A stretch of 64,000 nucleotides of DNA from Pedobacter sp. (GTDB lineage: Bacteria > Bacteroidota > Bacteroidia > Sphingobacteriales > Sphingobacteriaceae), in NCBI GenBank assembly GCA_025351765.1, contig JANXVH010000002.1, positions 1 to 64,000 of the forward strand, written 5' to 3'. The notes under the pieces were generated by a model, which was given only the letters and a program-made list of their open reading frames with translations, made no database searches and was not told where the DNA came from. Each line of letters begins with the position of its first letter. Positions within the stretch are counted from its first letter, which is position 1. The position numbers and the translations under genes were made by a program. Shown one piece after another: positions 42,915 to 51,606 of the stretch.

Positions 42915-43061
42915 TCATGTAAAACTGTGTTTCTTAATAAGTTTAAGAATATTATGATGAAGCGCCATGTAAAGTATCACAGGCACGGCATAGGCTACAA
43001 ACAGGCGATGGCCAAAAAACTGTCTCAGTTTAAGCTTGTTAATTTTTTTGATGTTTTCCAC
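42915..43061 (-). CDS. Small membrane protein (48 aa), not in ORF track
   Basis: From a GTG at 43061 preceded by AAAGGGG: MENIKKINKLKLRQFFGHRL, then the hydrophobic 'FVAYAVPVILYMALHHNILK' and a basic tail. One TM helix with positive ends. It begins 4 bases after the GNAT gene stop on the same strand, so it could be co-transcribed. No family known; modest confidence. Confidence 0.35.
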   Translation of the reverse strand: MENIKKINKLKLRQFFGHRLFVAYAVPVILYMALHHNILKLIKKHSFT

Positions 43062-43065
43062 CCCT

Positions 43066-43551
43066 TTATTTATTAAAAACATACAAATTTAAGATCTCCT
43101 CATTGTCGTTAAGAAAAGACGATCCTAATTTTTCAAATTTTAAACCTTCCAGTAAATCGCGCATACCGTCATTTTTTGTTGTAGCATAAAAACTCGTTTC
43201 TTCAGTGGATTTAAAAAGTTCAATAATCAATTTAGTTGATATGCCCATACGGCGATAATCAGGTGCAGTTACAGCGTACCCCATTTCAGTTTTATAGGCT
43301 TTAGCCTTGAAAGGTACTTTGGCTTTTAAAAAAGTCTTCGTGATGTAAGATTGCTTTTGATTTTTTAGTGATGCGACGCCGGCAAGCTGATCATCAATAT
43401 AGGCAAAGGCTAATACTTTCGCTCTCCGGATCTTCACCTCCAGATTGATCAAAGCTACTTGATTGCCGCTTTTTACAAGATCGTAAAAAGCCTGGATTTC
43501 TGTTTCTGAACAATCCTCAGGCTTAATGATTTTTAATATTTCTTCACTCAT
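43066..43551 (-). CDS. GNAT-family N-acetyltransferase
   Basis: 161 residues. The acetyl-CoA binding motif A is seen as 'MGYAVTAPDYRRMGISTKLI' (R-x-x-G-x-G/S/T, here RRMGIS). N-terminal 'EIQAFYDLVKSGNQVALINL' and 'VLAFAYIDDQLAGVASLKNQ' are the usual first strands. Substrate unknown. The C-terminal 'FYATTKNDGMRDLLEGLKFE' fits motif B. A single gene or a two-gene unit with the small membrane protein. Confidence 0.8.
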   Translation of the reverse strand: MSEEILKIIKPEDCSETEIQAFYDLVKSGNQVALINLEVKIRRAKVLAFAYIDDQLAGVASLKNQKQSYITKTFLKAKVPFKAKAYKTEMGYAVTAPDYRRMGISTKLIIELFKSTEETSFYATTKNDGMRDLLEGLKFEKLGSSFLNDNEEILNLYVFNK

Positions 43552-43674
43552 GTTTAGGCTGATTACCCTGCTTATCTCAAATTCTGGAAGAACAACTTAA
43601 ACCCAGATCGCGCCTATAAAACTATGAATTTACGGCCCATTTTGCTTTGATGTTTATTTAAAATGATTAACGCT

Positions 43675-43992
43675 TTATCTTTTTTTATATGAAAGTAAAA
43701 ACCTGTCGCTGTGAAAGATCATTTGTCCCCATTCCCAAAAACACCATGGTTTAAAGGCAAAGGTTCGGTAGAGTCGATTATCACCCTGATCTTTTTCGGG
43801 ATGTTGGCATAGGAAATAGGTATATGCTCGTATGACCGATGTGTAGTTAAAACCTTTTCCTCCTTCTTCACTAAAAGTAAAGCTCCCATCAAAATTGCTG
43901 TAGGTATAATTTTCCTTCAAAATATAATTAATGGGGGTATAATTAAATATTAAAATAATGGCGATAATGGTGATGATGATGTTTTTTTTCAT
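43675..43992 (-). CDS. Small membrane-anchored hypothetical protein
   Basis: 105 residues: N-terminal membrane anchor or signal (MKKNIIITIIAIILIFNYTP), then a Tyr/Phe-rich part ('GKGFNYTSVIRAYTYFLCQH', 'FKPWCFWEWGQMIFHSDRF'). It lies 6 bases after the stop of the lipoprotein gene on the same strand, so it may be the partner or immunity protein of that protein (inference from spacing). Confidence 0.5.
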   Translation of the reverse strand: MKKNIIITIIAIILIFNYTPINYILKENYTYSNFDGSFTFSEEGGKGFNYTSVIRAYTYFLCQHPEKDQGDNRLYRTFAFKPWCFWEWGQMIFHSDRFLLSYKKR

Positions 43993-43998
43993 GATGAT

Positions 43999-45294
43999 CT
44001 AATTACAGGCGCCTTTGCCTAATGGAGCAGTGCCTCCGTTGGTGTTTACGTTTGGATTGTCTTTTAGATTTTCTATGCTGTTTCCTAACCCTGCCGGGGT
44101 CATGGCATATCCAGCGCCGCCAGGGCCTGACAGACCAATGGTGTTATAGGGGTCCGGAAGTGTTATGCCGCCGGCTTTACTGGCATTATATACAAAATTA
44201 GTACAATTGAAGTCGCTAATGTCGTATGTCGCAGGCGGATTGGAAATGTAATTGGCTATAGCATTAAAATTATCCGCAGTTACGGTATAGTTGATGTTGA
44301 CATTATAATCCAAGGAACTGTTATCTACAATTTTGGATGGGGCATGCATTTTAGATGCGCCGGAGGCATTTGGGTAAAATCCGACTATTTGTGTAATAGA
44401 TGATGTTCCATTACTTTTTGTCAATGCAATGGCAACGTGACCTACGCTATTTGGGCCATAATTAAATGTGGTGCCTGGAAATGGTTCCTGTACATATATG
44501 GTTACTTTCATAGTGGCTCCCTGGTCGGGGATATTACCAAAACATTTAATGAGTTCTTTGGGGTTTACAGCCGCATGGTCTTCGCCTGGCAGATTGGATG
44601 GTGAAGGTGCCACTGTCGGGTTTCCGGTGCCGCCGCCGGTTGGATTTGCTGCTGCTGCACCGGGATCGCTGGTATTTCCAGGGCTGCCCTCTGCTTCGCC
44701 GCCGGAAATAGTATATACTTTTTCCGCGACAATCACTGCGTTTCCTTCACTATCCGTATATCCATATTGGTACCAATCTTCGTCTATAACTACAGGCGCA
44801 CTTGCAGTATGAAGGCTTCCGGTTGTTGCAGCCTGGAGCTTAATTACACCCGTTTGTTTGCCATTCTGATAGATTTCGCCGGCAAGCAGGTGCCGGGAGG
44901 TGTTATAGATGAATATCCTGCCCGTAAAGTCGGCTGAGGATACTTTTTGCTTACGCTGCAGGTATAACTGATCGGGGATAATTTCCAAGGTATGTTCCTG
45001 GATGTTGCCTATACTGTCCCGGTAAAATGATAACCTGCGGTAACCTAATTTTTGCTTTTGGAACAAGGGTCGTCCTGTAATGCCTACCATCCAGTAACTT
45101 CCTTTTTTATTATGAATAAAAGAGGCATCGTTCCAGTTGACGGAAAAAGCGGTATCAGGCTTGTGCCACTGTTTAACCTGGTCGAGGCTTAAGTTTCCGT
45201 TATCCTGGATGATAGAAGGGGTGTTTTTCTGGTCTTTCTTACAGGCTGTAAGTACAATAAAAAATAAGATGATGCCAATCAGCTTTTGTTTCAT
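43999..45294 (-). CDS. Lipoprotein with C-terminal papain-like (NlpC/LRAT-type) domain
   Basis: 431 residues. Lipobox 'FFIVLTACKKD'. N-terminal domain about 20-200; a Gly/Pro/Ala-rich linker about 200-240 ('NPTGGGTGNPTVAPSPSNLP'); then a C-terminal domain with His286 in 'NSVGHVAIAL' and Cys364 in 'SDFNCTNFVYNASKAGG'. The His-before-Cys order is that of circularly permuted NlpC/P60-like (PPPDE/LRAT) peptidases or acyltransferases. Catalytic assignment is by motif only. Linker plus C-terminal enzyme plus a small following gene recalls surface toxins with immunity proteins. Confidence 0.55.
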   Translation of the reverse strand: MKQKLIGIILFFIVLTACKKDQKNTPSIIQDNGNLSLDQVKQWHKPDTAFSVNWNDASFIHNKKGSYWMVGITGRPLFQKQKLGYRRLSFYRDSIGNIQEHTLEIIPDQLYLQRKQKVSSADFTGRIFIYNTSRHLLAGEIYQNGKQTGVIKLQAATTGSLHTASAPVVIDEDWYQYGYTDSEGNAVIVAEKVYTISGGEAEGSPGNTSDPGAAAANPTGGGTGNPTVAPSPSNLPGEDHAAVNPKELIKCFGNIPDQGATMKVTIYVQEPFPGTTFNYGPNSVGHVAIALTKSNGTSSITQIVGFYPNASGASKMHAPSKIVDNSSLDYNVNINYTVTADNFNAIANYISNPPATYDISDFNCTNFVYNASKAGGITLPDPYNTIGLSGPGGAGYAMTPAGLGNSIENLKDNPNVNTNGGTAPLGKGACN

Positions 45295-45351
45295 AATAAT
45301 TGATTTTAGGTGAATTTGGAGGGCTAGTTCAGGGGCAATTTTTGATTTGGA

Positions 45352-45951
45352 TCAAATTTCCTTGCGGGCACGAATCCGGCTGAGCGTTTCCTGGGTGATA
45401 CCCAGGAAGGTTGCGATCTGTCCGAGGGATGCGTGTTTTAAAATGCCCGGTTGATTTTTTAGTAATAACTGGTAGCGTTCAGAAGGCTTTTTTGTCCGGA
45501 GGAGGATCGCCCGTTCTTCTGCGATAATATAGTATTTTTCGGTTACCCGCCGCCCGTGGTAATTGTATTCGGGGAACTCCGCGTAGATCGTGTTTAACTG
45601 GTTCCAGGTCATGGTTAACAGGACGCTGTCTTCCAACAGTTCGATATTTTCTGCGGCGGGTTGCTGCGTATAAAAACTGTAAACAGAGATCATCAGGTCA
45701 TTTTCACTCATAAACCAGGTGGTGTGTTCCCTGCCTTCGTGGTCATAGTAGAATGCACGCGCGGAGCCGCTACAGATAAAATAGATGTGGTGCGCAACTT
45801 CGCCCTCCTTTAACAGGTGGAACTTTTTAGGATAGGATCGGCGGACAATAAAGTCTTCGAACCGTCGACGCAACGCTCCGGAAAATGGGGCGATAAAAGT
45901 CAGAATCCGGAACAACGGTTCCATATCCGAAAGCTCATTTAATGTATCCAT
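45352..45951 (-). CDS. Crp/Fnr-family transcriptional regulator
   Basis: 199 residues: cyclic-nucleotide-binding-type beta-roll (about 20-125, 'FHLLKEGEVAHHIYFICSGS') and a C-terminal HTH ('HASLGQIATFLGITQETLSR'). It lacks the FNR iron-sulfur Cys cluster. The recognition helix 'QETLSRIRAR' has E-x-x-S-R, the residues that in FNR read TTGAT. A perfect TTGATnnnnATCAA box sits 6 bases upstream of its start codon, so self-regulation is likely. Confidence 0.88.
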   Translation of the reverse strand: MDTLNELSDMEPLFRILTFIAPFSGALRRRFEDFIVRRSYPKKFHLLKEGEVAHHIYFICSGSARAFYYDHEGREHTTWFMSENDLMISVYSFYTQQPAAENIELLEDSVLLTMTWNQLNTIYAEFPEYNYHGRRVTEKYYIIAEERAILLRTKKPSERYQLLLKNQPGILKHASLGQIATFLGITQETLSRIRARKEI

Positions 45952-45956
45952 ACGAA

Positions 45957-45972
45957 TTTGATTGTAATCAAA
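45957..45972. promoter_or_regulatory. Perfect FNR-type box TTTGATTGTAATCAAA
   Basis: 7-2-7 palindrome containing TTGAT-TGTA-ATCAA, the FNR consensus. It lies directly before the ATG of the Crp/Fnr gene, a position suited to repression of its own transcription or translation. Confidence 0.65.
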
Positions 45973-46364
45973 CCATGCGGACCTTATGGGTATTAGCTTT
46001 GGATTAACAGATAATAATTAATAGTTAAACTTAAAGTATGGTGATTTATTATATAATATCTTATTTATAGTTGTGCTATGCTGAATTAAGATGGATATGT
46101 AGTGGAAATTATTATAAAAAAATACTAACTGGTACTCTTTGAAAAATATATTGGGTGTTTAATAAATTAATATTTGTTAATTAAAAAGAAATTCAGGTGT
46201 GGGCTGTAGCTTAAAGCTGCCCGTTTGATTAAGCCGGTAGATTAATCTTTTTGATTTAAAGGGTATAAGAATTTACTGGTATTTGAATAAAAGCAATTTA
46301 AAGTAGTGGATAAGCCTGGATAGCCTATGCATGAATAATTACCTTTTCTTACCTGATGTGAATA
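45973..46364. other. Intergenic between Crp/Fnr gene and RteC gene
   Basis: About 390 AT-rich bases with no ORF of interest and no clear hairpin terminator. Presumably contains the promoters of the divergent crp-like and rteC-like genes. Confidence 0.3.
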
Positions 46365-47267
46365 ATGGTGGCCGGTGAACGGGCCTTGGGTGAGGTTAAT
46401 CTAAATATGTGTTATATGCGTAAAAACAATGCTAAACATTTCTTTCGTGATTTGCGGACCAGGTTGGACGTGATTGCCGTTGATGATGGCCTGAGCCTGG
46501 CGGGAAAGTTCAATGAATCAATCGATGCGATCAATAGCTTTTTAAAGGTTGTCCGGGACCAGGTAGTTGCGGAGACATTTAAAGACAAACTGGAGGAGGT
46601 CTATTTCTTCAAGTTTGAAAAGCCAGCGTATGTATCGCTGAAGATCTACCACATAGCGCAATTTACTTTACTAAAGCAGAAACCCGCCGGTACACCTGAG
46701 CTTATCAGGGTTTATTACCTGGAGGAATTACGGTTTATAGCCCGCTTCTTTAAACGACATGCTTTTCATTATGAATATTTCCGGTCTGGCTTCACGGAAC
46801 TGGATGAGCTGTTATTTATTCGTGGGGTAGCGGTACAGTCTGCACTAATTCAGGACGTAACAGACATTGATCCTCAATTTTCTACCAACTGCGATTACCT
46901 GTTTGCTAAGTTCATGGCTTATGAGCTGCTGGAGGAATTCATATTAGAAGAGCTGAAACAACTGGATCAACAAAACGCTTCCGTTATACCGATGATTGGC
47001 GGTAAAAAATGGTTTGACTGGACGGGTGAAGTGATCAACCTGGTGGAATTGGGTTATGGTTTATACCTGTCCAAACAGATTGGTGGCGGTAAGGCTGGCC
47101 TGCAGGAGATCTTTAATTGGCTGGAAGAGAGTTTTGGTGTGGTGATCGGCATCCCTGCTAATCGTTTTAGGGAACTGAAACGGCGAAAAAAATTAAGCCG
47201 CACCTATTATACCGAATTCATGCGGGATTGTCTCCTTAACTATATGGACGAGGATCTTGATCTATAG
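46365..47267 (+). CDS. RteC-domain protein (excision/transfer regulator)
   Basis: 300 residues; alternative starts at 46407 (MCYMRKNN) and 46416 (MRKNNAKHF), the latter most like other members. Helical. The C-terminus 'VNLVELGYGLYLSKQIGGGK', 'LQEIFNWLEESFGV', 'RFRELKRRKKLSRTYYTEFM' and 'YMDEDLDL' matches RteC, the tetracycline-regulated excision activator of CTnDOT-type elements ('W.g..v.lvEliyal', 'R...Rt.fld.l...l...mde'). It precedes the tra operon, so it likely controls transfer or excision of this element. No RteA/RteB genes are here. Confidence 0.8.
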   Translation: MVAGERALGEVNLNMCYMRKNNAKHFFRDLRTRLDVIAVDDGLSLAGKFNESIDAINSFLKVVRDQVVAETFKDKLEEVYFFKFEKPAYVSLKIYHIAQFTLLKQKPAGTPELIRVYYLEELRFIARFFKRHAFHYEYFRSGFTELDELLFIRGVAVQSALIQDVTDIDPQFSTNCDYLFAKFMAYELLEEFILEELKQLDQQNASVIPMIGGKKWFDWTGEVINLVELGYGLYLSKQIGGGKAGLQEIFNWLEESFGVVIGIPANRFRELKRRKKLSRTYYTEFMRDCLLNYMDEDLDL

Positions 47268-47374
47268 GGTTTTAACTTTTATTTATCTCTACTAGAGTAA
47301 GCCGGAGTTTCGTTCTCCGAACCTTTGTTTCACGATCCAGGCACAATACAGTGCCGGAAATAAACAAAATATTT

Positions 47375-47911
47375 ATGTTACAAGCATTCACATGGCAACA
47401 GTTTCTGATTGCCGCGGTGGTATTTAGCCTGGTCTGGCTAGTCATTGTTTTGATGGTTTTTTATCGGAAGGAATTAGGCGCCTTTTTATCGGGTGGCAGT
47501 AAACCGCGGGTAGAACCTTTAACCCATGCCTGGCAAGGAGATTTTGACAACATAGCTGAAGAAGGGGTTATGGGTAAACCGGCCTTATCCGATGGGGTAA
47601 GCATTTTGGATCAGGATGATTTTAGTTTTAAGCAAGGAGTGGTTAAGCCTGGTAATGACGTTCCGGCTACTGATGAACTGTTACAGTCGGATGTTTTCGA
47701 TCTGATGGAGCGCATCAAGCCGGTCTTGGAAGATGCCGAACTGGATAAGGACGCCCTTATTGATCTGGTGAACGGGCAGGTGCGGGACTATCCAAAACTA
47801 ATGCAAAGCCCTTTGCTGGAATCGGTTTATGAACGGGTCTGCCACCAGGTTAATGAATCAGCGGTATTGGAGTTTGAGCTCAGTGCAGAGGAGTTAAAAG
47901 AAAATCTTTAA
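47375..47911 (+). CDS. Tra-operon membrane protein of unknown function
   Basis: 178 residues from the ATG at 47375 (MLQAFTWQQFLIAAVVFSLV); the track GTG start adds 8. One N-terminal membrane helix ('FLIAAVVFSLVWLVIVLMVF') and a long acidic soluble part. Proteins of this size and shape sit before traE in Sphingobacteriaceae conjugative elements. Its helical C-terminus ends 'ELSAEELKENL'. Role unknown; 70 bases upstream of the traE-like gene. Confidence 0.6.
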   Translation: MLQAFTWQQFLIAAVVFSLVWLVIVLMVFYRKELGAFLSGGSKPRVEPLTHAWQGDFDNIAEEGVMGKPALSDGVSILDQDDFSFKQGVVKPGNDVPATDELLQSDVFDLMERIKPVLEDAELDKDALIDLVNGQVRDYPKLMQSPLLESVYERVCHQVNESAVLEFELSAEELKENL

Positions 47912-47981
47912 CAGTCGGTTGATCCTTTGCGGTCCCGATGCGAAAAGTCAAGATCATTTCTTTAACCCTTAAACAGCTTTT

Positions 47982-48317
47982 ATGAATCAAGATCCAAAAA
48001 AGAAAAATTTAGCTAAACTCTTACTGGCCTTTTTTACATTATCCGTGTACAACCTGCTGTGCAGTGTTTCGGTGTTTGCACAAGATGGGGCGGCAGGCAT
48101 CAACGAAGCAACCAACAAGGTCAAAAGTTACTTTGATTCGGGCTGTAACCTGATGTATGCTATCGGTGCTGTTGTCGGCCTGATAGGTGCAGTGAAGGTG
48201 TTTAACAAGTGGAATGCGGGTGAACCGGACACCTCGAAAGTAGCGGCGGCCTGGTTTGGCTCCTGTATCTTTCTGGTGGTGGTCGCCACTGTTCTTAAAT
48301 CTTTCTTCGGTATTTAA
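47982..48317 (+). CDS. traE: Conjugative transposon protein TraE (DUF4134)
   Basis: 111 residues: signal/TM segment (about 12-33, ending VFAQDG), then 'YFDSGCNLMYAIGAVVGLIG' and a last TM 'GSCIFLVVVATVLKSFFGI'. 'AVKVFNKWNAGEPDTSKVAA' between the helices is the DUF4134 hallmark. The VirB2-like small membrane protein of the Bacteroidetes mating apparatus, first of the core tra genes here. Confidence 0.9.
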   Translation: MNQDPKKKNLAKLLLAFFTLSVYNLLCSVSVFAQDGAAGINEATNKVKSYFDSGCNLMYAIGAVVGLIGAVKVFNKWNAGEPDTSKVAAAWFGSCIFLVVVATVLKSFFGI

Positions 48318-48379
48318 CCCATTCACTATTAACCCGTTTTCCTGTGCTATCAGCACAGGAAAACTTTAAAAAGATCAAC

Positions 48380-48718
48380 ATGAGTTCCATCTATAAAATC
48401 AATAAAGGCATCAATAAACCCATAGAATTTAGGGGCTTGCGTGGTCAATACATCGCCTGGCTGGCTATCGGGCTGGTGGTGCTGTTGCTCAGTTTTATCA
48501 TGCTCTACTTACTGGGCGCTGGCTTAATGGTGATCCTGCCACTGGTATTCGCTTTGGGTGGCGGCCTGTTCTTTACGGTATCCCGTTTGTCCAAACGTTT
48601 CGGGGTGCATGGCTTAAGTAAGTTTATAGCGAAACGAGGTTTACCGTCGTGCCTGAAATGCAGGTCAAGACGGGTGTTCACCGGGCTAAAAATAGTTAAC
48701 GGGGGGCGGAGGGTATGA
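48380..48718 (+). CDS. traF: Conjugative transposon protein TraF (DUF4133)
   Basis: 112 residues from the ATG at 48380 (MSSIYKINKGINKPIEFRGL); the track start adds 12. 'KPIEFRGLRGQYIAWLAIGL' followed by two TM helices is diagnostic of DUF4133, a VirB3-like inner-membrane protein. The stop overlaps the traG start (ATGATGACC) by 4 bases. Confidence 0.9.
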   Translation: MSSIYKINKGINKPIEFRGLRGQYIAWLAIGLVVLLLSFIMLYLLGAGLMVILPLVFALGGGLFFTVSRLSKRFGVHGLSKFIAKRGLPSCLKCRSRRVFTGLKIVNGGRRV

Positions 48719-51186
48719 TGACCATCGAAGAGATCCTGCCTGTTTATAAAGTGGAGCACCAGGCGATGGTCTCCATGCAGGGGGATATTACGGTAGGGTT
48801 TAAGGTGATCTTACCGGAAACCGGGACGCTATCAGCGGATAACTATGAGGCGTTTCACCAGGCCTGGGTAAAAGGGATCAGGGTATTACCGCCGAACAGT
48901 ATTTTGCACAAGAGCGATAAGTTTACCCAGGCAAAGTTTAAGGCTGATTTTGAAAAGGCGGGGGACAATACGCTATCCGAGGCTTCGGAGCGCTTTTTTA
49001 ATGAGCGCCCTTATTTAGATCATGAGTGTATGATCTATCTGACGCAGCAGCCTGCCGGGCGTAAGTTGTCTTCTTCGGCCTATTCCAATATCCTGCGTAA
49101 GTCGATTTCCCCATCGCAGGTGCTGGACGAAAAGAAGTATAAAAACTTCCTTTCGGCCTGCGGCCAGTTTGTACGTATCCTGACCGATAGCGGCTTTGTC
49201 AGCTTGCAAAGGCTGACTGATGATGAACTGGCAGGTACGGCCAACAAAGCCGGTGTGATCGAGCAATATTGTTTTTTGCTGAACCGTGGCCAGCATTCGG
49301 TGATCCGGGATATTCATATCAAGGAGGAGTTGCGTATCGGCGACAAGCATTGCGAACTGTACACGCTTTCCGATGCGGAAGACCTGCCGGCATTCTGCGG
49401 CAGCCGGATCAATTATGATAAGTATTCTACTGACCGTACCAAGTACAGCATTGGTTTTGCTTCGCCATTGGGGCAGCTGTTGGATTGTAACCATATTTAT
49501 AACCAGTTTGTATTTATAGGTGATGCGCAGAAAACGATCAAGGGTTTGGAGGCGAAGAAATTGCGTTTGCAATCCTTATCCGCTTATTCGCGGGAGAATG
49601 CGATTTCGCGGGATGCCTGTAATGATTTTCTGAACGAGGCTATCGGCTCACAGCGTTTACCGGTAAAAGCGCATTTCAATGTGCTGGCCTGGTCGGACGA
49701 TGCGGTAGAACTGGCAGAGCTGAAAAACAAGGTCGGTTCGGCTATGGCGCAAATGGATGCGGTCTGCAAACAGGAAACCGACGGCGCGCCGCAGATCTGG
49801 TATGCGGGGATGCCCGGTAACCAGGCGGACTTTCCCATGAATGATACCTTCGATACGTTCGCGGAGCAGGCCACCTGCTTTTTTAACCTGGAAACGAACT
49901 ACCGTTCCTCGCTTTCTCCTTTCGGGATGCGTTTAGGTGACCGGATATCGGGTTATCCGGTACATGTGGATATTTCTGATGAACCGATGAAATTGGGTTA
50001 TACCACCAACCGGAATAAGTTTATCATAGGCCCTTCCGGTTCGGGCAAGTCTTTTTTCACGAACCACATGGTACGTTCTTACTACGAGCAGGGGGCGCAC
50101 CAGGTCATTGTGGATGTGGGCCACTCTTACAAAGGTCTGTGCGATCTGGTGGGTGGTTATTATTTTACCTATTCCGAGGATAACCCGATCCGCTTTAACC
50201 CATTTTATATTCCTGACGGGGATGTACTGGATACAGAGAAAAAGGAAAGCATTAAAACTTTACTGATCACCCTTTGGAAAAAGGATGATGAATCCTTTAC
50301 CCGTTCGGAGTATGTGGCGATCTCCAATGCTTTGACCCTATATTATGAGCACCTGGCTAAGCATCCCAATCTCTTTGCCTGTTTCAACTCGTTCTACGAC
50401 TTTTTAATGGAAGAGTACCTGCAAGTATTGCAGGACGGTAAGGTACAGCTACGCAACTTTGACATTGACAATTTTCTGTATGTGCTCAATCCTTATTATA
50501 AAGGCGGCGAGTTTGATTACCTGCTGAATGCTACCGAAAACCTGGATTTGTTGGGCCAGCGGCTGGTGATCTTTGAAATTGACAAGTGCAAGGATCATCC
50601 GATTTTATTTCCGGTCATTACGATCATCATCATGGAGCTGTTCATCAGCAAAATGCGCAAGCTGAAAGGGATACGTAAGGTTTTGCTTTTGGAAGAGGTC
50701 TGGAAATCAATAGCTAAGGAGGGTATGGCCACCTACATCCAATACCTTTTTAAGACGGTTAGAAAATTCTTTGGGGAAGCTATTGTGGTTACGCAGGAGA
50801 TCGAGGATATGCTGAGTTCGGCTATTGTTAAAAAGGCGATTGTCGGTAATGCGGATTGTAAGATCCTGCTTGACCAGAGCAAGTATCAGAATAAGTTCGA
50901 TGAGATACAGGCTTTGCTGGGCTTGAATGACAAAGAAAAGGCGCAGATTCTGAGTATGAACAAGGCCAATGACCCCACTAAGAAATACAAGGAAGTATTC
51001 ATATCCCTGGGTAATCAGAGTTCTAAGGTTTACCGCACAGAAGTGAGTTTGATCGAGTATTTGGCCTATACCACCGAAGAAAAAGAAAAGATGAAAGTTC
51101 AGGAATACGCTGCGAGGTTCGGCGATATCCGCAAGGGGATCGCCGCCCTCGCAGCTGACATTCAAAACGGCGCAATTACATTATAA
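48715..51186 (+). CDS. traG: Conjugation ATPase TraG (VirB4-like)
   Basis: 823 residues. VirB4-type ATPases energise the type IV secretion channel. The N-terminal domain (about 1-350) is the TraG/VirB4 domain; Walker A is 'FIIGPSGSGKSFFTNHMV' at about 435-452; Walker B is 'RKVLLLEEVWKSI' near 655; then 'VTQEIEDMLSSAIVKKAIVG' and 'AQILSMNKAN' as in other TraG proteins. Full length for the family. A 16-base gap separates it from the lipoprotein gene downstream. Confidence 0.93.
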   Translation: MMTIEEILPVYKVEHQAMVSMQGDITVGFKVILPETGTLSADNYEAFHQAWVKGIRVLPPNSILHKSDKFTQAKFKADFEKAGDNTLSEASERFFNERPYLDHECMIYLTQQPAGRKLSSSAYSNILRKSISPSQVLDEKKYKNFLSACGQFVRILTDSGFVSLQRLTDDELAGTANKAGVIEQYCFLLNRGQHSVIRDIHIKEELRIGDKHCELYTLSDAEDLPAFCGSRINYDKYSTDRTKYSIGFASPLGQLLDCNHIYNQFVFIGDAQKTIKGLEAKKLRLQSLSAYSRENAISRDACNDFLNEAIGSQRLPVKAHFNVLAWSDDAVELAELKNKVGSAMAQMDAVCKQETDGAPQIWYAGMPGNQADFPMNDTFDTFAEQATCFFNLETNYRSSLSPFGMRLGDRISGYPVHVDISDEPMKLGYTTNRNKFIIGPSGSGKSFFTNHMVRSYYEQGAHQVIVDVGHSYKGLCDLVGGYYFTYSEDNPIRFNPFYIPDGDVLDTEKKESIKTLLITLWKKDDESFTRSEYVAISNALTLYYEHLAKHPNLFACFNSFYDFLMEEYLQVLQDGKVQLRNFDIDNFLYVLNPYYKGGEFDYLLNATENLDLLGQRLVIFEIDKCKDHPILFPVITIIIMELFISKMRKLKGIRKVLLLEEVWKSIAKEGMATYIQYLFKTVRKFFGEAIVVTQEIEDMLSSAIVKKAIVGNADCKILLDQSKYQNKFDEIQALLGLNDKEKAQILSMNKANDPTKKYKEVFISLGNQSSKVYRTEVSLIEYLAYTTEEKEKMKVQEYAARFGDIRKGIAALAADIQNGAITL

Positions 51187-51202
51187 ACTTTTAATTATCA
51201 AC

Positions 51203-51595
51203 ATGATGGAAACGACATTAAAATTAAACACCGCTATTATCCTTTTGGCTTTAACCGCTTTATTCTTTGGTGCCTGTAAAGGCGGTCATTCCCCGGCTGC
51301 TATGGCAGGAACCTATGCAAATCATGCCGCCGGTGAATTCAGTATCGCTGATGATACCCTGGTAGTGGAACATGACCAGGATCAGCACTATTTCATCCAT
51401 CGTAAAACCGGTTATAAAGTATTGGATGATAAAGGCAAAGCGGGTAAACTAAAGCTGGAAGCTGAAGAATGGAAAGCGGTTTATGACCCTAACACCGGGG
51501 TGATGACCGAGAGCCGTAAAGGCAGGGTGATCTCCTTTGAAGCTTCAAAAGGTTTACTAATGCTGGAAAATAGCAGCTACCGGCGAATCAATTAA
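51203..51595 (+). CDS. Tra-operon lipoprotein
   Basis: 130 residues. The signal peptide ends 'ALFFGACKGG', a lipobox. Mature part 'MAGTYANHAAGEFSIADDTL', 'YFIHRKTGYKVLDDKGK', 'GLLMLENSSYRRIN' forms a small beta domain. It sits between traG and the TraI-like gene, where Bacteroidetes elements often carry a small lipoprotein. Function unknown. The start ATGATGGAA offers two Met. Confidence 0.65.
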   Translation: MMETTLKLNTAIILLALTALFFGACKGGHSPAAMAGTYANHAAGEFSIADDTLVVEHDQDQHYFIHRKTGYKVLDDKGKAGKLKLEAEEWKAVYDPNTGVMTESRKGRVISFEASKGLLMLENSSYRRIN

Positions 51596-51606
51596 ATTAT
51601 TAATCT

